Positions 1 through 8,303 of a stretch of DNA of 64,000 nucleotides are shown piece by piece. This stretch comes from Cryobacterium algoricola. GTDB lineage: Bacteria; Actinomycetota; Actinomycetes; Actinomycetales; Microbacteriaceae. The DNA is taken from the NCBI RefSeq assembly GCF_004402485.1, contig NZ_SOFG01000023.1:1-64000 (forward strand). The letters are read 5' to 3'. The notes beneath the pieces are model-generated. The model did no database searches. It had not been told where the DNA came from and saw only the letters and a program-made list of their open reading frames with translations. The stretch's first letter is position 1. Every line of letters starts with the position of its first letter. Made by a program: the position numbers and the translations under genes.

Positions 1-1116
1 AGCCCGGCTCGCCGGCCCGCGGGAACCGGGGCCGCGGGATCCCGGCCCGCGGGGTCCCGAGCCTGCGCCGGCTTCACCGCGCGCGCCGCCCGCGCCGTTG
101 CCGGAGGGGCCGCCTCCTGCGATCGCACCGCTCACGACGGGAACGGGCCCCGCCGCGACCCGCGACGGCTGCACGTAGTTGAGGCCGTAGAAGTCGAGCG
201 GCTGGTTGATCGTGCGCAGGTCCTCCGGCTCGGTCTCGAGCAGCAGCCGCAGCTCGGTCTCGTAGGGCTCCGGCGGCACCGGGTAGCTCCCGAGGAGGAC
301 GGCGTCGGCGAAGACGCGGTTGTGCAGCAGGTCGAAGAGCGCCGCGGCGACCTCGTCGGCCTCCCTGTCGCTCGCCGGCTGCACGGGCGAGTACGCATTG
401 GCGATTCCGATGCCGCCGCGCACGTCGGCCGCGCGCAGTCCCTGCACGGCGAGGCCGTGGCCGAGGAGCTGGTGGTGCGCTGCCGGGAGCGCGGCGAAGA
501 GACGGGCCTCGCCGGGGGCATCAGTGCCGAGGGCGTACCCGGCGAGCGTCACGGTCGCCGGCTCGTCGAGGGTGACCCAGGCGTCGACCCGGTCGCCGAA
601 CACGGCTCCGAGCTCGTAGGCGTAGTCGGCGAAGCGCGAGGCGGTATCGCGGTTCAGCCAGCCGCCGCGCAGGGCGAGCGGCAGGTCGCGGTGGTGCAGC
701 GTCGCCATCGGGCGGATGCCGGCCGCGAGGAGCCCGTCGACGAGCCGGTCGTAGAACGCCAGTCCGGTGCGCGCGAGCGCCCCGCGTCCGTCCGGCTGCA
801 CCCGCGACCAGGCGAAGGAGAAGCGATACGCGTCGACGCCGAGCTCGCTCAGCAGGGTGAGGTCTTCGGGCAGCTTGTTGTAGTGGTCCGCGGAGACGGA
901 TGCGTTCGACCCGTCCACGATGCGGCCGGCAGTGGCCGTGAACGGGTCCCAGGTCGACTCGGCGCGGCCGCCGTCGCGGGCAGCGCCCTCGATCTGGAAT
1001 GCCGAACTCGCCACCCCGATCGTGAAACCGCCGGGGAGCCGGTCGCCGAGTTCGTTGGCGCGGTGCGGCCAGGCCCGGCCGGCGACCGTGTTGGTGTTGA
1101 TCGGCTTGCTGCTCAT
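1..1116 (-). CDS. GH1 beta-glucosidase-like protein, partial (C-terminus beyond left edge)
   Basis: Reading the minus strand from an ATG at 1114-1116 gives 372 codons with no stop before the window edge. Family landmarks are QIEGA (residues 41-45) and YRFSFAWSR (about 97-105), typical of the (beta/alpha)8 barrel of glycoside hydrolase family 1, which hydrolyses beta-glucosides. Two hallmark motifs are altered. The usual YHWDLP reads HHRDLP (from residue 141), and the usual T(F/L)NEP acid/base motif reads TLDEP, with Asp184 in place of the conserved Asn while the catalytic Glu185 is kept. Residues from about 329 onward are a Gly/Ala-rich, then GSRGP-repeat, low-complexity stretch following the DFYGLNY segment. 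The nucleophile motif (I/V)TENG lies outside the window. It may be an active but divergent enzyme. A 187-bp gap separates it from the upstream oxidase gene, so cotranscription is possible but not shown. Confidence 0.85.
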   Translation of the reverse strand, partial: MSSKPINTNTVAGRAWPHRANELGDRLPGGFTIGVASSAFQIEGAARDGGRAESTWDPFTATAGRIVDGSNASVSADHYNKLPEDLTLLSELGVDAYRFSFAWSRVQPDGRGALARTGLAFYDRLVDGLLAAGIRPMATLHHRDLPLALRGGWLNRDTASRFADYAYELGAVFGDRVDAWVTLDEPATVTLAGYALGTDAPGEARLFAALPAAHHQLLGHGLAVQGLRAADVRGGIGIANAYSPVQPASDREADEVAAALFDLLHNRVFADAVLLGSYPVPPEPYETELRLLLETEPEDLRTINQPLDFYGLNYVQPSRVAAGPVPVVSGAIAGGGPSGNGAGGARGEAGAGSGPRGPGSRGPGSRGPASRA

Positions 1117-1202
1117 GGTACGAGGAGTCTCTCCCGCTTGTGATTCGTGGAGCGGCCGCTCGCCGCGGTCACCAGCCTGTCACGCGCGGGGCGAAATCCG
1201 GA

Positions 1203-1244
1203 CCGGCAGGCGCCGATCCATGCCCGGCAGGCGGCGATCCGTGC
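1203..1244. repeat. two-copy 21-bp tandem repeat
   Basis: Two adjacent 21-bp copies, 1203-1223 and 1224-1244, each beginning CCGGCAGGCG and differing at two positions. They lie in the gap between the GH1 gene and the lactone oxidase gene. No function can be assigned from the sequence. Confidence 0.6.
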
Positions 1245-1303
1245 CGGGACGGCACTGCGGCACGGGAGCAGGCCGGCGCCCCGGCGGCCGTTCGGCCTTC
1301 CGG

Positions 1304-2617
1304 TTAACGCCCGAGCACCCGGTCCAGGTATCGGTTGCCGAACCGCCGCTCGGGATCGAGCCGGTCGCGGACGGCGAGGAAGTCGTCGAAGTGCGGGTAG
1401 GCCTCACGAAGGGACTCCGCGTCTCTCGTGTGCATCTTGCCCCAGTGCGGGCGCCCGTCGTGGGCACGCATGATGGCCTCGACGGCGGCGAAATACTCGC
1501 CCGGATTCTCCCGATAGAAGCGGTGCACGGCGATGTACCCGGTCTCGCGGCCGTGAGCCGTCGACAGCCACACGTCGTCCGCTGCGGCGGACCGCACTTC
1601 GATCGGGAAGGAGATCCGCCAGCCCGAGCGCTGGATGAGTTCGCGCACCTCGCGCATGGCCGCCGGAACCGCAGCGATCGGGAGGGCGTATTCCATCTCG
1701 TGAAAGCGCACGGCGCGTCGGCTCACGAAGATGCGCGTTGAGGCATCCGTGTATTCCCGGCGGGCCATGAATCGTTCGGCGAACTGGTTGATCGTCGGAA
1801 CGGTCTGAGGGACCACGGCCCCGACGGTGCAGAGTGCCCCGAAGGCGCCGTTGGCGAGCAGTTCGTCGTCGATCCAGCGGGAGACCGGGGCGAGCGGCGC
1901 GCGCCCCGAGGCCGGCTCCAGGCGGGTGTTCGTCTTGGTGAGGGCCTTCTCCGTGTGCGGGAACCAGTAGAACTCGAAGTGGTCGGCAGTGCGGCTGCGC
2001 TCGTCGAAGGTGTCGAGCACCTCGGCGAGCGGCTCGGCCTGTTCGACGGCGTGCAGGAGGAACGCCGGGACGCACTGGATCGTCACGTCGACGAGGATGC
2101 CGAGCGCGCCGAGACCGAGGCGGGCGGCGGGGAAGATCTCCGCGTTCTCCGTCTCGCTCACGTGCAGGAGGCCGCCGTCTCCGGTGACGAGGGTGAGGCC
2201 GACGATCTGGGTGGCGAGTCCGCCGAAGGCCGAGCCGGTGCCGTGGGTTCCCGTGGAGGTCGCGCCGGAGATCGTCTGCCGGTCGACGTCCCCCATGTTG
2301 GCGAGCGCGAGCCCGTAGGGTGCGAGCAGGCCGCGGATCCGGTGCAGGCGGGTACCGGCGGCGAGGGTGACGCGGCCGGTGTTCGTGTCGACGCCGACGA
2401 GTCCGGCGAGGTCGGCCAGGTCGAGGAGCACGCCGGGAGCGACGGCGATGCCGGAGAAGCTGTGGCCCGATCCGACGGCCTTGATCGACATCCCGGATTT
2501 CGCAGCGGCGATCACCGCGCGCTGCACGGCGGCGACGCTCGTAGGCCGCTCGATCCTGATCGGGCGCACGGATTCGCTGCGCGCCCAGTTCCGCCAGAGG
2601 GCACCGGTGTTCGTCAC
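1304..2617 (-). CDS. FAD-linked sugar-lactone oxidase (D-arabinono-1,4-lactone oxidase / L-gulonolactone oxidase family)
   Basis: A 437-residue protein starting at a GTG that overlaps the TGA of the upstream gene (GTGA), so translation is probably coupled. The N-terminal half is a VAO/PCMH-type FAD-binding domain with GSGHSFS (around residue 50) and SGATSTGTHGTG (around residue 117). The C-terminal half is the ALO-type substrate domain ending in an HWGK motif. Members oxidise aldono-1,4-lactones with oxygen as acceptor and make ascorbate-type products in eukaryotes. In actinobacteria the true substrate is often unknown. Length is normal for the family. No signal peptide is seen, so it is probably cytoplasmic. 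Confidence 0.85.
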   Translation of the reverse strand: MTNTGALWRNWARSESVRPIRIERPTSVAAVQRAVIAAAKSGMSIKAVGSGHSFSGIAVAPGVLLDLADLAGLVGVDTNTGRVTLAAGTRLHRIRGLLAPYGLALANMGDVDRQTISGATSTGTHGTGSAFGGLATQIVGLTLVTGDGGLLHVSETENAEIFPAARLGLGALGILVDVTIQCVPAFLLHAVEQAEPLAEVLDTFDERSRTADHFEFYWFPHTEKALTKTNTRLEPASGRAPLAPVSRWIDDELLANGAFGALCTVGAVVPQTVPTINQFAERFMARREYTDASTRIFVSRRAVRFHEMEYALPIAAVPAAMREVRELIQRSGWRISFPIEVRSAAADDVWLSTAHGRETGYIAVHRFYRENPGEYFAAVEAIMRAHDGRPHWGKMHTRDAESLREAYPHFDDFLAVRDRLDPERRFGNRYLDRVLGR

Positions 2618-3864
2618 AGGAATGCCTTCCCCTCGCCGCGGTAGCTCGGCAGCAGGTCCACGACCCTGCCGTCATCCACCAGTGCGAATTCCGTCACGTG
2701 TTCGCTGAGCTCCCCCGATTTGGTGTGCCGCAGCCAGACCCGGTCGCCGACGCCGAGGGCAGCGGCACCCGGGCCCGCGAGCGGGGTCTGCACCTCGCCG
2801 GCGGCCTCGCGCGGCACGACCGCGAGTCCGGGCGGCCAGGCGAGAGCCGGCAACCGGTCGGTGCCCGGCGGCCCCGACGCGACCCAGCCGCCGCCGAGGA
2901 GCGTCGCGGTCGCCGGGGTCGCCTTCCGCACCACGGAGAGGGCGAAGGCCGCGGCGGGGGCCGGTGTAAATGCCGAATAGTTGTCGAAGAGGTGCCCGCC
3001 GAAGAAGCCGCTGCCGGCCGCGATATCGGTGACGGAGGCATCCGCGTGGGTGCTCTCGAGGGACCCGGTCCCTCCACCGTTGACGAACTCGATCGGCGCG
3101 ACCTCGCGCACCGCCGCGACGACGGCGGCACGGCGCACGCCGAGTTCCGCGATCGAGTGGCGACGCACCCACCGGTTGACGATCCCGGTGCTGAGCGCAC
3201 GGGGGCCGTGGCCGGCCGGCCGGTCGCCGAGCCCGGCGACCTGCGATTCGTAGGCCATCACGCCGACGAGCGTGAAGCCGGGGCGCGCGACGATGGCCGC
3301 CGCGAAGTCGTGCGCCTCCTGGACGGTGTGCACCGGCGAGCGCAGCACGCCGAGGTGTCCGAGCACCGGGTTGTTCCACCCGGCGTCGAGTTCGATGCAC
3401 AGCCGGATCGCCGCGCGCCGGTGCGGCGGGATCACCGCGTCGATGAGGTCGAGCTGGGCGAGCGAGTCGACCATGAGGGTGACCCGGGAGGCCAGGACCG
3501 CCGAGCGGCCGAGGGCTCCGATCGCCTCCCGGTCCACGCTCGGGTAGCCGACGACGACGTCCTCGATGGAGTCCGCGAGCCAGAGTGCCTCGGCGAGGGT
3601 GTACGCGAGCACCCCCCGGTAGCCGGGCACCGCGAGGATGGCCTCGAGCACGCCGCGGACGCGGATCGACTTCGAGGCGACCCGGATCGGGGTTCCCCCG
3701 GCCCGTCGCAGCATGTCGTGGGTGTTGTGCCGGAGCGCACCGAGGTGCAGGGCCGCGACGGGCGCGTCGAGATGCCGGGTGGCCTCGGTCAGTGCGGGCC
3801 AGTAGCTCTCCGGCCGGAGCCACGGCCTGTCGGCCGAGGCAGTGCGCAGGTCAGGGAGCGTCAT
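2614..3864 (-). CDS. fold-type III PLP enzyme (D-threonine aldolase / D-serine dehydratase-like; amino acid deaminase/aldolase)
   Basis: 416 residues from the ATG at 3864. The open frame extends upstream to 3993, but the extra residues look like non-coding sequence. The N-terminal domain is alanine-racemase-like, with the probable PLP lysine in RVASKSIR. The C-terminal domain resembles the D-serine-dehydratase-like domain and contains the RHTKSGE...EH segment that supplies metal ligands in that family. Relatives cleave or deaminate D-hydroxy amino acids such as D-threonine or D-serine. Its stop overlaps the start of the lactone oxidase gene by 4 nt, so the two form an operon. Substrate is not decided by the sequence. 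Confidence 0.8.
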   Translation of the reverse strand: MTLPDLRTASADRPWLRPESYWPALTEATRHLDAPVAALHLGALRHNTHDMLRRAGGTPIRVASKSIRVRGVLEAILAVPGYRGVLAYTLAEALWLADSIEDVVVGYPSVDREAIGALGRSAVLASRVTLMVDSLAQLDLIDAVIPPHRRAAIRLCIELDAGWNNPVLGHLGVLRSPVHTVQEAHDFAAAIVARPGFTLVGVMAYESQVAGLGDRPAGHGPRALSTGIVNRWVRRHSIAELGVRRAAVVAAVREVAPIEFVNGGGTGSLESTHADASVTDIAAGSGFFGGHLFDNYSAFTPAPAAAFALSVVRKATPATATLLGGGWVASGPPGTDRLPALAWPPGLAVVPREAAGEVQTPLAGPGAAALGVGDRVWLRHTKSGELSEHVTEFALVDDGRVVDLLPSYRGEGKAFL

Positions 3865-4031
3865 AGCGATCGAGCCTGTCTCACGGCGGGGCGGCGAATC
3901 CGCCTCGTGTCCGTCAGTATGCCCTACGCCGGGTCCGGCGGCGGATAACAATCGCGCAAGCAGATCGTCACACTGCGCGTTGCACGTTGACAATCGGGGA
4001 AATGACCCTTGAAATGGTGACAGGGGGACCT

Positions 4032-6299
4032 ATGCATCGCTCAGACATCGCTTGCGACGGCCCGCCGAACGACCGTCATCGGCGACGGCCCCGGTGGATG
4101 CCTGTCGCGCTTCGTCCCGCCCGGTCGCCGGCCCGGCTGGTCGCGCCCGTGATCCTCGTCACCGCCGGGCTTCTGCTTCTGAGCCTCGGCGGCCTCCTGC
4201 CGGGAGGCCTCGCCCCCGGCGGTTCCCTGCTCGGCACGGATGCCGCGCGCGCCGCGACCTCTCCCGCCCCGCCGCCGAGCGGGCCGGCTGCCACCCCGCT
4301 GTCGCAGTCCCCCACGATCGACAGCCCCCCGGCCGGGTCCTTCGTCGGCCGCTCGACCACGACGGTCTCGGGCACCCGCGCGGCCGGCCAGGAGATCCAG
4401 CTCCTCAACCCGGGAGAGGGCGACCCGCTCTGCATCATCGCAGCCACCGCGTCGACGGACTGGTCCTGCACCGCGAACCTCCCGAGCGGGCAGCACGTCC
4501 GTCTAAGGGTCGTCGTGACGGGTGATTCGAGCCTCGCCGCCGAGGAGACGATCGACGTGCTCGGGGAGCCCGGAGTCACGGGCGGGCCGCTCGGCAACCC
4601 GGCGTCGAACGGGACCGTCCGCGGATCCGCGTACCCGGGCGCATCCGTCGTCGCCTCGGTCTCGACCGGCGAGAGCTGCCCGGCGACCGCCGACACGGGC
4701 GGGGCGTGGTCGTGCACCTTCACGAACCTTCCGAGCAGCGGCGGCCACACCGTGACGGCCACGCAGCAGACCGGGTTCAGCGCGCCCTCGTGGTCGAACG
4801 ACAGCGCGCCGCTGGGAATCCGTTTCGACTTCGACCGGCCCGCCGCTCCCGTCGTCTCGTCGCCGACCCCCGGCACCCGGGTGCCCCAGGCGGGGTCGAG
4901 CTACACGGGGACGGGTGAGGACGGCGCCGCTGTCACCGTGTTCGCCGGCCCGTACTCGCTGTGCACCGTCGCGGTCGCCGCCGGAGCGTGGGCCTGCACC
5001 GCGACGGGCACGGTCGCCGCGGGCAGCTACCTCGTGATCGCCGCCCAACAGGATGCCGCCGGCAACCAGAGCCAGGGAAGCCCCGGTCTCGCCGTCGACT
5101 TCGGTCCCGCGCCGGACGGAACGCCGTCGGCCACCCCGCCGTCATCGCCGACTGGTCCGCCCGCGGCCGGGAGCGGGTCGCCGACCGCCACCGCACCCGG
5201 CACCCCGTCCGCGAGCGGCACCGCCACCCCGACCCCCACGGCGACCCCGGCACCGGTATTCCCGGCCCCCGCTCCACCGGCAGGCGGCGATGATTCGGCA
5301 TCCGGCCACGAGCCCTCCCTCCCCGGCGGCTGGAACGACCCCACCCAGTTCACGAGCGCGGTCCTGCCCCCGGGTGCGAACGCCGACTTCTCCTGGTTCG
5401 AGGCCGTGCTCTTCGCCATCGGCGCCCTCGTGCTCCTCGTCATTCCCGCCCGGTTGCTGAGCGGAACGATCGTGCGCGCGCGGGACGGCCGCCCGCTCTG
5501 GAACACGGCCGCCCTTGCGGGCCGTAACCGAGCGAGCGAGGAATTCGAGAAGGCCCCCACCCTGATCGTGAACCGCTGGCTCCTCGCGGCCGCCTCTGTC
5601 GCTGCCGCCGCGACGCTCATCATGCTCTCCGGCACCGTGTCGAGCCAGCCGGCCTACCTGCGGCTGCTGCTCGCCGTCGTGCTCGCTCTCGTCGTCGTCA
5701 ACGCGGTCGGAGCCCTCGTGCCACAGTGGTGGAGCTCGCGGGTGTGGGGCGTGCCGACATCCGTGACATTCCTGCCGCGCTACCTGCTGCTCGTCGCGGT
5801 GACCGCGCTCGGCTCGCGCGCGTTCGAGATCCACCCGGCCCTCCTCTTCGGGCTGCTGGGAAGCGTCGCCGTGTCGAACGGCCACAGCGCGATCCATCGC
5901 GGCCAGCTTGCGGCGCTGCGTGCCGGGAGCCTGCTCGTGCTCGCGATCCTCGGCTGGCTTGTGCTCGGGGTGCTGCCGACCGGTGGCGGTTTCGGCGACC
6001 TGCTCGCCGCGGAGGTCGCCAACAGCGTCGTACTGACCGCGATCGGATCGGCGCTGCTCGTGCTCATCCCGATCGGCAGCACGAGCGGGCGCAGCATCGT
6101 CGCCTGGTCGCCGCTCGTCTGGGTCGGCCTGACCCTCGCCGCTTTCACGGTCATGTTCGCCGTGCTGAGCCCCGTCGTCGGGCTGTGGCACGGCGAGGGC
6201 GGCGTGACCCTGATGTGGGTCGCCTCCGGACTCTTCGCGGCCCTCAGCGTGAGCGCCTGGGCCTGGCAGCGCTTCGTGGTCCCCGAGCCCACCCACTAG
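4032..6299 (+). CDS. cell-surface protein with three Ig-like repeats and a multi-pass membrane domain
   Basis: 755 residues from the ATG at 4032, which follows a good AGGGGG ribosome site. An upstream in-frame start at 3987 is less likely. After a charged N-terminus there is one hydrophobic segment (about residues 36-60). Three tandem beta-sandwich-like repeats follow (about 93-178, 178-269, 269-357), each carrying a C...W-(S/A)-C-T pattern that suggests a conserved disulfide. A Pro/Thr/Ser-rich linker follows (about 358-453), then roughly nine hydrophobic helices to the C-terminus. The layout suggests an exported Ig array tethered to a polytopic membrane domain. I do not recognise the membrane domain and assign no function. 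The gene stands alone between divergent and unrelated neighbours. Confidence 0.75.
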   Translation: MHRSDIACDGPPNDRHRRRPRWMPVALRPARSPARLVAPVILVTAGLLLLSLGGLLPGGLAPGGSLLGTDAARAATSPAPPPSGPAATPLSQSPTIDSPPAGSFVGRSTTTVSGTRAAGQEIQLLNPGEGDPLCIIAATASTDWSCTANLPSGQHVRLRVVVTGDSSLAAEETIDVLGEPGVTGGPLGNPASNGTVRGSAYPGASVVASVSTGESCPATADTGGAWSCTFTNLPSSGGHTVTATQQTGFSAPSWSNDSAPLGIRFDFDRPAAPVVSSPTPGTRVPQAGSSYTGTGEDGAAVTVFAGPYSLCTVAVAAGAWACTATGTVAAGSYLVIAAQQDAAGNQSQGSPGLAVDFGPAPDGTPSATPPSSPTGPPAAGSGSPTATAPGTPSASGTATPTPTATPAPVFPAPAPPAGGDDSASGHEPSLPGGWNDPTQFTSAVLPPGANADFSWFEAVLFAIGALVLLVIPARLLSGTIVRARDGRPLWNTAALAGRNRASEEFEKAPTLIVNRWLLAAASVAAAATLIMLSGTVSSQPAYLRLLLAVVLALVVVNAVGALVPQWWSSRVWGVPTSVTFLPRYLLLVAVTALGSRAFEIHPALLFGLLGSVAVSNGHSAIHRGQLAALRAGSLLVLAILGWLVLGVLPTGGGFGDLLAAEVANSVVLTAIGSALLVLIPIGSTSGRSIVAWSPLVWVGLTLAAFTVMFAVLSPVVGLWHGEGGVTLMWVASGLFAALSVSAWAWQRFVVPEPTH

Positions 6300-6336
6300 G
6301 CGCACGACCTGTCCCCCGCCTTGGTATCGTCAACCT

Positions 6337-7263
6337 GTGCGCCTCGGAGTCATAGACGTCGGTTCGAATACCGTCCACCTGCTTGTCGTCGACGCCCATG
6401 CCGGCGCCCAACCGGTGCCGATGGCCTCGGACAAGGCCGTCCTCCGGCTGATGCGGTATCTCACTCCGGAGGGGGCGATCACCGAGGAGGGCTGCGCAGC
6501 CGTCCTGTCCGCGGTGCAGCACGCGGCCGATGTGGCGAGCCACCACCAAGTCGACGACCTGCTCCCCTTCGCGACCTCCGCCCTCCGCGACGCCACGAAC
6601 GGCCCTGAGCTCCTCGCGACGATCGAGCGGGAGACCGGCGTCGCCCTGCAGGTTCTTTCCGGCGAGGACGAGGCCCGACTCACCTTCCTCGCCGTGCGGC
6701 GCTGGTACGGCTGGTCGGCGCGCGACATCCTGTTGTTCGACATCGGCGGCGGCTCGCTCGAGATCGCCGCCGGCTCGAACGAGACGCCGGAGGTGGCCCT
6801 CTCGGTCCCGCTCGGCGCCGGGCGCACAACCGTGGGTTTCCTGCACCACGATCCCCCGCTCCCCGAGGAGGTTGCTGCCCTGCGCGCGCACGCGGCCGTC
6901 GTGCTCGTCGAGGCCGTCGCGTCCTTCGCCGGACAGCCGGCACCGCACCACGTCGTCGGCTCGTCCAAGACGATCAGGTCGCTCGCGAAGCTCGCCGGGC
7001 ATACCTCGGACGGTTTCGGTTCGGGTGAGCGGATGCTGCTCAGCCGCGCCCAGCTCGCCGACTGGGTGCCCCGGCTGGCCCGCATTCCCGCGGACGCGCG
7101 CCCGGCCCTGCCCGGCATCACGGCCGACCGCACGTTCCAGATCGTGGCCGGCGGCATCGTTCTTCAGGCCGCGATGGCCGCCCTGAAGGTGGACGAACTC
7201 GAGGTCTCGCCGTGGGCCCTCCGCGAGGGAATCATCCTGCGCTACCTCGACCACCTCGGCTGA
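6337..7263 (+). CDS. Ppx/GppA family phosphatase (exopolyphosphatase-like)
   Basis: 308 residues from a GTG start. The ASKHA-fold phosphate loops are visible: DVGSNTVHLLV at residues 6-16 and DIGGGSLEIA around residue 138. The family hydrolyses terminal phosphates of polyphosphate or converts pppGpp to ppGpp. This is the short actinobacterial form with only the catalytic domain and no C-terminal HD-type domain. It starts 37 bp after the Ig-repeat protein on the same strand. The choice between polyphosphate and pppGpp substrate cannot be made here. Confidence 0.88.
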   Translation: MRLGVIDVGSNTVHLLVVDAHAGAQPVPMASDKAVLRLMRYLTPEGAITEEGCAAVLSAVQHAADVASHHQVDDLLPFATSALRDATNGPELLATIERETGVALQVLSGEDEARLTFLAVRRWYGWSARDILLFDIGGGSLEIAAGSNETPEVALSVPLGAGRTTVGFLHHDPPLPEEVAALRAHAAVVLVEAVASFAGQPAPHHVVGSSKTIRSLAKLAGHTSDGFGSGERMLLSRAQLADWVPRLARIPADARPALPGITADRTFQIVAGGIVLQAAMAALKVDELEVSPWALREGIILRYLDHLG

Positions 7264-7293
7264 CCCGCCGCACGGGTGTGATTGACTCGCCCC

Positions 7294-7779
7294 ATGACTG
7301 AACAAGGGCGAGACCGGGTGGCAGCGGATGCCCGTGCCCGCGGGCTCGAGATCGACATCGTCCCCCGGCCGGCGGCCGACAGCCTCGAGAGCGCCGCACG
7401 ACTCCTCGGAATCGACCCGTCCGGAATCGTGAAATCACTCGTCGTCAAGCGGCACGACGGCGACTACCTCTTCGCACTCGTACCGGGCGACCGGCAGATC
7501 AGCTGGGCGAAACTGCGTGCGCTCGTCGGCGTGAACAAACTCTCCCTGCCGCACGAGGACGTCGCCCTCGCCGCGACCGGTTACTCGCGCGGCACCATCA
7601 CGCCGCTCGGCAGCACAACCGCCTGGCCGGTCTTCGCCGACGAACGTCTGCGTGGCGGCCGGGTCGCCATGGGCGCCGGCGAGCACGGTTACTCCGCGTT
7701 CGTCGACGCCGACGCCCTGATCGACGCGTACGGCGCAACCGTCGCCGACATCACAGACCCGCTCAAGCCGCGCGTCTGA
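7294..7779 (+). CDS. YbaK/EbsC-family aminoacyl-tRNA deacylase
   Basis: 161 residues from the ATG at 7294; a TTG 12 nt upstream is also in frame. The sequence matches the YbaK fold, including the VKSLVVK segment with the conserved lysine (around residues 46-52) and the MGAGEHGYSAF segment near the C-terminus. These free-standing editing enzymes hydrolyse mis-charged tRNAs such as Cys-tRNA(Pro). It lies 30 bp after the Ppx/GppA gene on the same strand and 49 bp before a GNAT gene. Confidence 0.85.
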   Translation: MTEQGRDRVAADARARGLEIDIVPRPAADSLESAARLLGIDPSGIVKSLVVKRHDGDYLFALVPGDRQISWAKLRALVGVNKLSLPHEDVALAATGYSRGTITPLGSTTAWPVFADERLRGGRVAMGAGEHGYSAFVDADALIDAYGATVADITDPLKPRV

Positions 7780-7828
7780 TCGCCTCGCTCGGTGCCGCCG
7801 GCGCACCGTCGAAGACGGAGAATGGGTC

Positions 7829-8239
7829 ATGCGCATCTCAAACCTGACCCCGGAGGACTCCGAGGGCGTCTCCGCGCTCTGGGACCAGGCCGGACTCACC
7901 CGCCCCTGGAACCCGCCTGAGGCCGATCTGCTGCGCGCACTCGCCGGGGAGACCTCGACAGTCCTCGGCCTTTTCGATGGGGGGACCCTGGTCGGCACGG
8001 TGATGGTCGGCCATGACGGCCACCGCGGCTGGGTGTACTACCTCGCGGTCGCCGAAAGCCACCGCGGAACCGGGCTCGGGCGGCGGCTCATGCTCGCCGC
8101 CGAGGACTGGCTTCGCGAGCGGGGCGTCGTGAAGCTGCAACTCATGATCCGATCGGCCAACGCGGGGGTGCTGGACTTCTACGATCGCCTCGGCTACGAG
8201 GATGCCGACGTCCAGGTCCGCGCGAAATGGCTCCGCTGA
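7829..8239 (+). CDS. GNAT family N-acetyltransferase (YpeA-like)
   Basis: 136 residues, start ATG at 7829. The acetyl-CoA-binding motif is seen as ESHRGTGLGRRLM (Q/R-x-x-G-x-G/A type), followed by the C-terminal NAGVLDFYDRLGYE segment typical of the fold. The opening MRISNLTPED and the overall length resemble the YpeA subgroup. The acetyl acceptor is unknown. It lies just downstream of the deacylase gene on the same strand and may be cotranscribed with it. Confidence 0.85.
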   Translation: MRISNLTPEDSEGVSALWDQAGLTRPWNPPEADLLRALAGETSTVLGLFDGGTLVGTVMVGHDGHRGWVYYLAVAESHRGTGLGRRLMLAAEDWLRERGVVKLQLMIRSANAGVLDFYDRLGYEDADVQVRAKWLR

Positions 8240-8257
8240 GGCGATAGCCTGTCTTTG

Positions 8258-8273
8258 ATACCCCTGTAGGTAT
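8258..8273. promoter_or_regulatory. possible CsoR/FrmR-family operator before the MFS gene
   Basis: ATACC (8258-8262) and GGTAT (8269-8273) form an inverted repeat around CCTGTA, 30 bp before the ATG of the MFS gene. C/G tracts flanked by TAT/ATA resemble operators of CsoR-family metal or persulfide sensors (ATACCCC...GGGGTAT). The right half has only two G residues, so the match is imperfect. No CsoR-family gene lies in the window. The role is inference. Confidence 0.35.
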
Positions 8274-8303
8274 ACCGGAACCGTCGACCCAGGGAAGGAC
8301 CCC

